DNA of 64,000 bases. Origin: Zeugodacus cucurbitae. Its lineage: Eukaryota; Arthropoda; Insecta; Diptera; Tephritidae. A program made the position numbers and the translations under genes. Below the pieces are notes generated by a model. That model ran no database searches. It saw only the letters and a list, made by a program, of their open reading frames with translations, and was not told the DNA's origin. The DNA lies in assembly GCF_028554725.1 (NCBI RefSeq), contig NC_071670.1:19162001-19226000 (forward strand). Reading direction: 5' to 3'. Positions 23,701 through 35,700 of the stretch are shown here, in pieces; positions within the stretch are counted from its first letter, which is position 1, and each line of letters begins with the position of its first letter.

Positions 23701-26700
23701 TAATAAAGGAATGGTTTATGTGTATTTTCATATTTGCATTGACAAGAACGTTTTGTGCAACAGAATAAAATACAGAAAATATATTTTCGTATAAAAAACA
23801 TAACTGCAACAAAAAAAAATATTTTTTTTTTTTTATAAAAAGATTGAAAACAAAATTAAGATAATTTAAATTAATAAAAAAAAAAAATAAAAAATAAATA
23901 ATACACATATAACAAAAATAATGATAATGCAACAAAATTAAAAATTATTTAAATGATCTGACATCTATATTTTAAGACGAACGAAGACATTGCTTCGATT
24001 TCTTACTTTTCATAATGAATTTTAATGGGATTCTAAGTGCTCTGCCCTTAAATAATTCAACATTTTAGAGAGCTTAAGACGGACTGACCCTATTTCAAAG
24101 ACATTCGTTTTTACATAAACTCAACCGATCCGGATTTTTTCTGAATAAGGCTTGCCAGCGCGTCAAAAATATTTGATGAATGTTTGACAACTACAACAAT
24201 TGATGGAATCAATTTATTATCAGTATTTTCGATTACCTTCTTTTGTCATTTATGAATGTAATTCAATTTAAAATCGAACTTCTGGAAAATATACGGCTTA
24301 AAAAAAGCACACTTTTCTCAATATGTCGTGTGATATCATATTTATGATGTAATAACATTTGTAAAAATCAAATAACAATAACTGTTTTATTATTGATTCC
24401 GTCACTATCGTCAAACGAATACGTAAATATAACAAATAAAGCTATAAACTGGAGTGTAAACAATGTATTACAAAACCGTATATAAAAAATATTTATTATT
24501 TGCTAAAGAAGGTATTAAATATATATTGCATTTGCCTACTTTCACACTCACTTTGGTTACATTAAATATTCTCCAACAAGATATAATAATTACATAGGTT
24601 AACAATATGACAGCAACAATCACCAGCCGTGTGGCTTTTCACACCTGAAAACGCGCATAGAGTCATTTGAAATGTATAAAGTATATATGCATATAGTAGA
24701 TACATACATATGTACATATTCATAGTAATTAAAATCACAATTGTTATTTACCATAAAACACATAAACACTTTGATTTTACTTCGCCATGCAATCAATAAA
24801 TTGTCTTTGCGTCTCGCAGCGTTGCATTTTCATGCTCTTTATTGCGGGTGTATAACTTGCCTACATCATTTTGTGACATTATATACATATGTACATATCA
24901 CTCATTTACTTGAATAGTGTCACAACTCAAAAAAGTCGATTTTTCAGGAGAGCGATTTAAAGTTTTCAATTGTCTCTTATTTAGCAAATATGGAAAAATG
25001 ACATCAGTTTATTGACAAATCTAGTGGCCTGTAATATATTAAATACAATGTTAAGCATAAATGGACCAAATAGAGTGTACTAAGGCTTTTTCTTGGGCAT
25101 AAACGTGACCCATTTTGAATTGTGTCGTTATTTGTGAAAAAAGTAATTCAGTTTCCCCGTCATAAGTCAAATGTGTCGTTTTTGTTGAAAAAAATCAATA
25201 CGAAAAATTTAATTACTTTTCACCAAAATCGTTGTAATACAAAATATGTCGTTCTTTCTGAAAAGGAAACCAAATTCACTCTATGACAATATGTGTTGTA
25301 ACGCAAAATATGCCTCTCTTTCAGATAAAAGTCCATGCCACATTCTGGCACAACTGAAAAGTGTCGTTGTTGTGGTTAAAAAATATTGCAACATAACAAG
25401 TTTAATAACGGCACATTCTTATTTTACGGTTTATTTTTCTACTCATCGGAATGAAATTTTTATACAATATGGACGCTGAAATTGCGCACATTTCTGCATA
25501 CTCAACTCAAAAACCGTGTTTTTTGAGTTGTGACACTATTCAAGTAAATGAGCGATATGTATAGTTTTAAAATAATTTCAAGGCGTGTCGCATTCTTCTT
25601 GCATCAAGTCATTTGGTCAATTTTAAGTAGTGATTTTCAAAATTCTTTCTTGCAATGAATTTGAATTCATTCTAACTCAATGTTAGAAACTGAAAAAAGA
25701 CAATCGAGTAAGAGTTTGTTTTATTATTTCCATTCCGTCACTCACTTCATAACGGTTATGCGTAAATATCTTACGATGCTTTAAACAGACTCACACAGGC
25801 TCAAACAGACTATGTTTAACCTGTCAAATCGTACTGCAATGAGAAGCATGCATGCTTCTAACTACTTAATTAAGAATTATTAAGCATTTGAATTAACATC
25901 GCTACAATAATTTCACTATACATTTAGATATATGAATTTAATTGGATGTAACTGCAAAATCGCATGTCATCACATACATGTATTATATAGAAATGTATAC
26001 TGAAATAAAGTCTATTTTTACAATATACATATGTATGTACTCATCATCATACAATTTTACCGTTTGAAAATGCTTTATTGGTATTTTTATTGCTTTGCAA
26101 TTTTGTAAAATTGCGGTATAGATGTATCAATACATATATACAAGTAAATATATGAAATTTATTAGTATATTTTTCAGTATAAAGCTCTGAGTATTTCCTA
26201 ACCAGTTTTCCATAAAATTAAGGCGTATTTAAAGATTTCAAAAAATTTTGAAGATGACTAAAAACTTCACAAAGGAACCTAAATTTGGTTTATTACTTTC
26301 ACTTACATGTTTACCCTCGAATCATCTTCAGCTAGAAGAAAATTATTTTCCTAAAAATTAATTAGAGACAGTTTGCTGCTAATTAAGGTAGTCAAAATTA
26401 GCCTATTCATTATTTTTGCCTGGGTTTTATTTGTAGTTGAAGTTATATTTTGATGTCTAATCCCACTCCTTCCTTTAGTTTGGATCCATCCATCATCCCT
26501 GATGCATAAACTTGCTGCACTTTGTAAATTTTCATACGTTTTACCTCGTATTCCTTGTCATAATCGGCATTACCACTGCCGAATAGAGCCAATGAGGTGT
26601 CAGTCACTAGTTCCATTTTGCTGGCATTCAAGTTTGGGCTACATGATTCTGCCCATCGATTTGTTTTAAAGATGTTCCGCTTTGCACAGATCTGCACAAC

Positions 26701-29700
26701 CTTGAATCTCCCAATGTTGAAATTATGGCCCTGCTCATAAGTATCTGTTCAAGCAATTAAATGAGAGATTCAGAGATGCCTAAATATTGAAGTGCACACT
26801 ATGACTGTGGGCTGAATATTTTTGAAAGCTCCATCTATGTCTAGGAAAGCTAGAAGGGCGTGCTCTTTTACTTCTGGGAATTTTACTTCTGTGAACTTTC
26901 CTTTAAAGTGATCTGGCGCACAGTTACAAATAATTGTGTTGTTCTAATGATAAACTTTCTTTTGAATCAGTATTAGTAAGTTATAGTGTTATTCCGTAAT
27001 TATTAAAAAATAGTTTCGTGCTTTTAATAACACAATTGTGGCTAGTGTAATTATCCGAGCGGGGAGCTGCAGACATTTTCAAAACATTGCATGCGAAGAA
27101 GCTGTACAATGCTGAGCGTGTACTAGGAATGTGTAATAAATAGAAATATGGAAAATATACACATATGTATGTGTATAGTAGAGTCATGCACTCGTAGTAA
27201 TTTAATTTTTGCGACCATAAAGTTATATTTGAACTATTTTTACACATTCCTCTGCTCACATGAAACCCTTAAGCCGAGAAAAGTAGAAAGTGAAAAGTTC
27301 TTGGCGCACAACACAACTATCAAACCGAGCGGTTGCCACCGCGGACCCCCCGGGCGAATGAGCAATAAAAGTTAGCGCCAGTTGCTATTGTGGTTGCCAT
27401 AAAGTTGAATGAAGTGTACTATTAATTAAACACACGCGTGCACATAACTCTCTACGAACATTTGTATTTATGTGTGTTTGTAATATGCAAATATGAGCAG
27501 CAAACTTTAAATTTAATTTTCTCTCCAATTGACAAGTTAGTGACGCAACAATAAATGCGAGTGTCATTGTCTGATAAGGAATTTGATGTAAATTAACCGT
27601 GATTTATTGCGGGTACGTTATTGAATGTGACCAAAAGTGTTTGTGGTTGTTGTGGTGCCATACCAACAGTGGTTACTATATTTAATTGGTGTGTTTCTCA
27701 AACAAATTAAGTCATTTGTGTATATTTAGTTGGAGATTCTGAATTCAGAAATATGAAATTTCGCTAGCAACCATTTTTGCACTTAAATACTTAAATACAG
27801 TAGCGTCAAAAATATAATCAAGAAAATGGCAAACACTGAAACATTAAAATCGTATTAATTTAAAGAATATTGTTTTTGATTAGAGTTCTTCCATGTTTTC
27901 GATAAATTATTTTTGTTTTTTGCTTCAAATAAATCTTAGCCTTGAAGATTTCGCCTTCATTGTCAAACGATCTGATCCCACCGCCTTTTTCCGATTCTCA
28001 GATCTCAAGAGAACATCTAAGAACAGAAAAAAGACGAAGGGCTTTTGGGTCAAATCCAGAGGATACAAAAGAGGAATTGAGAGTCTATAGACTGTGTTAA
28101 TGATGTAGCACATTGTTCTTCCAATCCGGTCTCTTCATGGATCTTTCTTTCATCGATATAACGATTAACACCTGGATATGGAGTCAACAAAGTCATTATA
28201 TTTTTGACAAAATTTTGCGTATTTAAAATTCTGAATACCGATCCAACGGATAGAGCGCATCAATACTGATGAATCTGGCAGTGTAAACTACTTTATTAAA
28301 CATAATATACATTTTCTCAATGGTATTGAGCTTGGAAGACCATTTACGAGAAAATCCATATTTAAAAAGTATATTCTTTATTTTCTTCATTACTACGAGT
28401 AATATCCTTTACTATCATAGACCCCAATCTAGCTTTTAGTCAGTCCACATAATGTTGTTTTATTTCTTAATCGAGCAATCCGTATGATATTGTGCTATTT
28501 TCAGACACTTTTCAAATACTTATACCTCAGGAAACAGTTGTTTCTGGTTGAGAATTCCTTTAAACAATTTTATTTTAAGCGGTATTAACTAAAAGGTATA
28601 AAACACAGTGATATCAAGCTCCGTTTCGACTACAGTGACCAATTTGAATGGACCTCTTTTGCTTTCTTTAACCACTCTACAACTAAGGGAACATTAACTC
28701 ATAAGTCCAGGACTTTCTTGAAAAATCAAACAAATTATAGGCAGCAGTTACTACTTACCAAGCCAAACATAAGTTAGATTGCCGAAAGAACACATTTTGG
28801 CCGGATAAAACCTGGGTCAATTCCGTAACGTATAGGTATGTAGTGAGAAATATGTTTTTCCTGAACCTACCGTTAGATGATCTCGATAACAACCGACTTA
28901 TCTTTCTTACGAATATGAATTTATTAACTAATCATACAACAATGAGTTCTGTCTAGCATTGGGAATAGATGAAACTTTAAAATCTGAGTAGTTTGCATAA
29001 ATCCCAAGACAGCAGTTACAAGCACTAATCGTAGCGCCATTTCTCTTTTACCAGCACTGTTGTTTTTTTGTTTACCAGCACACACATACCAGTATCATAT
29101 TTATAGCCTCTTCTTTTATCTTTACCAACTTGAGCGCGAATTACCGTATGGTAATCAAAGTCATACTCTTCTTTGCTTTGCCAATATGTAACAGCAATTT
29201 CTCATTATGCACGACAGAAAACAATACAAGTACATAAATACATAAATATATTGGAACAAATGTGGGATGTATGTACATATCTCACCCCACCCAGCCGTGC
29301 TGTTCGCCATCTATTTGTATCTTATCAGGTTTCCGCAGAGCTTCGGAAGTTGGAGAAAAGCACTTGCTGTAACATAAATTGTGCGCATATACATATGTAT
29401 GTGTAAATATAGACATACTTGTATGTATGTATATATAAGTACATACCAATATGTATTTCTGTGTAAATAAACAACAACATGAAAACTCAGTTAAACTGTG
29501 AGTCGTTTTGTCAACGGTTGACGCTAATGAAACATTTTATGCGTCAAATACTCATTCCACCATTAGCATATGTGCGTTAAACAGTGACGTTAGCAAAATT
29601 GCGAGAAGGATGTATTAAAAAATTTTAAGAAAAGGTTTGTAAATTAGTTTTAAAGTTGAAAGCCGTTTGAAAAATAATTGTATTGTCTTCCTAACTCATA

Positions 29701-32700
29701 AAATCCAAGTTTATGACCAAAAACGTAGACGATAGACATATCATAGGGTAGAGCAAAACTGAGAGCTATTTTCACATACTGAAGATTTATTCACTGTTTT
29801 CGAACTAGTTTCACTCTTTCTGTCTACATAGATCTTGAGAAATGATAGTTTAGAAATGATTTAGTTTGAAGTAAATTCATCGTCTCAAATAACCGAAAAA
29901 ATTAACTAAAATAATAAAAACTAGCAGTGTATGAATGAAGGAGGTTCTAAACCTCTAAACCCCCTAATAGCACTACTTATTATGTACCATGAAAACACAT
30001 TTGATTTAAATTGGTTGATTTAATTTCAAATTAACGTTCGAGTCCTTTAATTTGTCTTATATGAAATTTGCAAATATAATTTCGTCCTTCGGACCGTCAA
30101 TTACCGTTGCTGCATATCTTCACTTTACTTTTGAACTATTATAAAATTCATCGACAAAGGATTAATCTAAGATACATTTCGATTCCTATTTGTCCCACGT
30201 TTTTTTTTTTTATAATACAAAGATTTCATAATTTCATATGTAATTTAATGAGAATCGTTTTGAGATCACATGAATATTGAATATTTTTACCGTCTCCTAA
30301 AGTTATAGTTAGTTATATAAATAAATAAATAACTATGGTGCGTATGTACATCAGTTGGATTTCTAAAATGATTGAGTTTTACTTCTGTCCAGACAATTGT
30401 GAATATAAAGCCACCTATTACACACTTGTTGTTTTAGAAATTGAATCTATTCAAAAATAAAGCAATTACTATGTTTACAGTGAAAATAAGAAATATTTTA
30501 AAGAAATTTTCAGCATATTATAAATACTATTATTTTTGTCAGATAAAAGGTGTCGATTTAGAACTTGTTCCCTAAAAGATTGCATACATTTTTAATTGGA
30601 CAATTTTCAGCATTGATGTGTTATATTAAAATTTTAAACCATGTTATCAAAAAAATATTATACTATAAACTATACTATACTAAATCTTTTCTAATAATAA
30701 CACCAGCACTATCTAACTTGACCTTTTTTAAAATACACACGATTTTGTTTGAAAAAGTGTTGAAATGAACAGTGAATTTCCACAAAAAATACACAAATAG
30801 AAATGTTTGCTTTAAATAGCTTTAAATATATTTTAAACGGAATTCACCCTACTGGGTGGCGGGGATGACAAATAGTGCTTCAATGTCAGATAAAATTGAT
30901 TTTACTTGTGATCTGTGGTATAAATCATGTACCATCTTTACGCATACTTACATACATACATACATACATATTGATATATTGATGTGCGGCATGCGACCAT
31001 GCCAGCATTTCAAGAAGCCACAGCGTAGCACAGAGGCCGATGTCAGCATCTCAATGGCGTTAATTCCACAAGATGTCATTTATCATGACAATAAATCACT
31101 TAAATGATTAAAGTTGTTAACAAATAAGCTGCAATAAAGCAGGTGGAAATGATAAAAGTTTGGCATTATTAGCTTTGGATAATATATTGATGGTTTGAAG
31201 TAGTTTGTCAAACAGTGCGGGATTTTCAGGGTGGCCGATAGATCCGGCTATTATGTACTAAACATATATCCTATATACATATTGTATGATTACATTATAT
31301 TAAAAACATATGATTACATATAATATATGTATACGTGTATAGATTTCTATATACATATGTACTTTCCATAAATATATTTACCTCACACCCTCTTTTATAT
31401 ATAGTAATCTAAAATTAGTAATGAAAAAAGTTTGCAAAATACAGAAAATCAATAATATACATGCAACTGAGTTTGATAAATGATGAAACATCACTTTTGC
31501 CTTACGAAGTTTTTGGAGCATCTAAAAATATATACATATATGTATGTAAACAGCCACCCCCAGCATGTAGCACGAACACCAACACGCCTTCAGAATTGAA
31601 TTAGAGATTTGCCATTTTTAGAAACAGTTTCAAATAAATTTTGTTTTACTTTTTTAGTAAAAGAGTCCTTTGTAGTGAAGCCACAGTGAGCAGCAGGAAA
31701 CACAAAAGGATAGAAACTCTATAACCTAATAAATTGGTATTATTACTTACCGTTAGCTATTATTTTTGTATAAAGTACACAATTCTGTCAATTTATTACT
31801 CAAATTTAAACAGTACGGCAACACTACTCTAATTTACTGTAGTATTGGGTTTGTCTTTTTCGGTAGTACGTCCTTCCCAATCCCTTTTGTAGTTACTTAC
31901 TTTATAAGGCCGCCCTATTGCTATCTTTTAGTCCTTATCAAATGTCTATGTATACGGGTAGATGTATTGGGGAAAAGATTTGTCGGTATGTATGTATTAT
32001 GTATTCGATGTATTTTGTATGTGACTCCTTGTAAATGTCGAAAAAATAGAAAAGAATTGTCACGAATAGTAGTTGTAGGAAGTAATGATGCGTAAAGTGA
32101 TAAGCATTAGCTAAAGCTGAATTTTCTTAAAAATTACTAGTAATTGATTGCCAATGAATGAATATAGAGTAGCCGATAAACATGTTTCCAACGTATTTTA
32201 CTTGACATTTCGTTGAAAGTATTTTCCATGTAACGGTTTTTTGTGCTGTAGTGGGTAGGTTATATTTGAAACATGTATATAAGAGAGCTTATTTATCCGT
32301 TATATTTATACATATATCCATATCTTTCACTCGATTAATAATCGATAAAATTAGATTTGCAAAAATAAGACACATCGATTATCAAATATTATTATATATC
32401 GATATTTATCGATTAATTTACAATCGATAATTTTATGTTTCTACGTATTTTTCTCCAAACTTCGTTGAGGGTTTATTTTGTAATGGAAATTTGGTCAGTA
32501 GTAGGTAATTTGTGATTGAAACTTTTATGCAAAAAGACCTATTTATCGACTATTTTTATATATCGATATATATCACTCGATTAATAATCGATTGCTGTAG
32601 ATTGTCAAACAAGAAGTCATATTTATTTATCGATAGTTATCGATCAATTTAACAATCGATACCTTTAGAAGTTACGCAATAAATCGATAGTATTGAGATT

Positions 32701-35700
32701 TGATGTTTCTCTAAACTCTGTTTTATAAAGCCTGGTATACATAATAACATTTCTCAAGAACTTCCTTAATACTTTCAGATAATATTGATAATACATAGAT
32801 AATATACTCTTTTGTAGATATTTATTTATATTTTACACCATCCAAAGTCGTCAGAAAGATAATACTCTCCGCGTTATCTTGAAGTACTTCAAACGCAAAA
32901 TTTTCGTTTGAAAATAGTAAATTAGTATTTTTATCACAATGTGTAATCGTATGAACCGCATTCTGACGTCACTGTGTAATCAATGAAACTCAATGAACCG
33001 CAATTAGCGTAGAATTTCTGCAACTTCGCCGCAAACATATCGCTATGTTGGTTTTTAGCTTTAGCGACTTATTATTAGGGTGGTGCAACTCTGCTTTTGA
33101 AATGCTTGAAGCAGCAGTCTAAGGAACTCAATCGAAAATATTAAAAAGGTGTAGTCATTAAACATGAAGAGCTAATTGCTCAATGCTAACGATATTCTAG
33201 TTTTTCTAACGATTAATCTAACAAAAAAGTATCGTTATAAGTCTATGATTTTAAGTTTCTATGGTAGAGTTATAAATAACTCATTCTGTTTAAATAAACT
33301 ATCTGTTAAAATATACTCTTGAATGATATCCATAATAGACTTCTACTCAAAGTTGCATTCTTTTAATTTTCAAATTATGCAACAAACTTGACAACAAAAT
33401 CACTTATTTGTTTTTAATAATTTTCTATTATAAAAATCGCTAAATAATTTAAAAAATAATATTATGGTCCACCCTATTATATGCTCAATGCTCACCGTTT
33501 GGGAGTCAATTGATTTCTATAAACGGTTGTGTGCTAAATTTAATTTTTTATTCGGACAATCGGGTTTGGTCACAATTGCGATGCTCAGTGAGTGACGCAA
33601 AACATAAATAGTCGAAAAAAGGGGTTTGAACTTGAAGAAGGTTTACTAAATTTGTTGCAGAAAATCTTTTGCAAGTGTGCTTAAGTACTTTTAATAAAAA
33701 ATATTTAATGAAATATTTTGTGCAATAATTAAAAGAAGTTTTGTTTGATAAAAAACAACAACAATAAATTCTTAACGAAATACAACAATAATAACAAAGA
33801 TAGTTTGAAGTGAAAAATGACTTTTCTATTGATGGGAATGCTGAAACTTTCATTGATCATTGGCGGTACATATTTTGTTGTGTCCAGGTAATTGTATACA
33901 CTGAAAAAGTTTATTTTTATGTCTAATTCTATAGAAAACTAAAATATAATATTGTGTTGTGTCATGCATATACCGAATGTATTATTAATCCGTTTTTTTT
34001 TTAATTGAGAATGAAGCCTACGGTGATCGTTAAGGTCCAATAGTTCCTAATTTTTTGGTTCCTCATCTGAATAAAAGCCTAATTATGTTCCAAGTCTGGG
34101 GTACTCAGTTAGATTAATTTTTAGGCAAATATCAAGCTAATGATATCTTCTGAAACTCATTGATAGCAGTTCAACATTCATCGTATTATTGGCAAACTGA
34201 GTCGATCCACTCAAGAATCCTTACACTCTTCGAATTCTTCTTCTTCGAATATAGCTCTGGTAACAACGTTGTGGTTCCTGGCCACAACGGAATCGCGGAA
34301 AATTGTAAGCTTGCAAGGTCACGGCTGTCTCATTAATAGTATCATGGAAACATATAAGACCACCGTTATCCTATTGTTGTTTACTAATACACAGATGGCA
34401 CAGACCTTGGCTAAACTGGGCAAGCACGGGTCAGTCACTAGCACTTGCGCAGTCGCCAGATCCTTCTGGCCTAAGATGCATCGCCTTCAGTAAAGTTTAC
34501 CTCTCCTTAGTCGTAGGGGTTGTAACTGGCCATTGTGCCACCGGGATCCACGCTCTAAGATTAAAAATATTACCGGATGTGGAATCTTTAGACGCTGCTT
34601 GGAGGAGGACGAGGAGAAATCATCTCATCACTTTCTTCTGGAATGTCTCGCCTTTGCAAGACCAAAAAAAGATTTCGCGGACCTCACTTTAGAACTTATA
34701 GAACTGAAGAATCTCTGCATATTTGTAGAAGGTTCAGGACCCTTTTTCGAATCCTAATGCCTAATCAATGAGGAATACTGGCTTGATAGTTTACGTGTGT
34801 TTTTTCTGGGGAACATCTTTACAACCTAAACTATCCTAAGATGCAACCACAGTAGACATATGACTAAAGGACACTAATTAACGAAATATAAATTAAAAAC
34901 ATTAGCATTCTTATTTAAACTGGTTAAAGCTAACACAATACACTGAAAGATGTAATCAGTTTTTATACCTCTACTTCGTAGAACTCACAATCTATATATA
35001 ATATTTGCACTTTCAAAAAACAAACGGTCGCTTATGCTTGCTTATATTTAATTTAAATATCAAAAGAAATATTTACCAAATTCAAAATATATTTAAAATT
35101 CATTACAATAAGATGGCAATTTGCTGTCCCGGTCCATTCTCGGATTTATTCAAGTGGGCGAACCTTTTACGAAGTTCTTCCACCGCTCGCTGGAACTCTT
35201 CCACGCTGTCTGCAACTTGGTTCGTATTATGCTGGGAATTTTCTTGAGACTGAAACCCCTCGTCTTTATTCTTCTCCCCCGCAGCAGCATCTGCATTCAG
35301 CTCGGCCTCCGTACTGGCAGTAGAGGATTGAATTGATTCATTGTGCTTTGCCTCGCCGAGCAACACTTGTCGGCGATACTGTGCGAAATCTGTGGAGCCT
35401 AAGTTCATCGGATTCAAGGGTCGTGAAACTGTTGAAAATAGACCGCCTGGATTCAAAGAAGTCATTGGCAACGATTCCGTAGTAGGCTGTTGAAGACCAG
35501 CATTAAATGTGGAAAATGCAGCAGCGCTGGGTGTTGGCGACACATTTATGCCGCCGCGTACACTATTCACCGGTATAAGTTCACCATTTGCACCGACGAC
35601 AATTAATGTATTCGGTGGATATTGTACGTTATTCATGCCGTTTGAAATTGGACGGGATGTAGTGGATAGCAGGCTAGAGAGTCTATTGGCATTTACTTGT

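Larger units (their letters stand above)
20881..24891. other. Flo2 giant intron, segment 2
   Basis: It contains the hairpin at 22140 and the GC-richer island at 23050-23520, otherwise AT-rich sequence with poly-A/T runs (23810-23890). Open frames such as those at 21443-21706 and 22643-23011 show no protein character. Confidence 0.45.

Noticed and set aside
33935..34010. Possible second exon for the 33817 mini-exon after a 47-base intron
   Set aside because: The intron would be shorter than typical fly introns and the resulting roughly 22-residue tail is low-complexity with no family resemblance.
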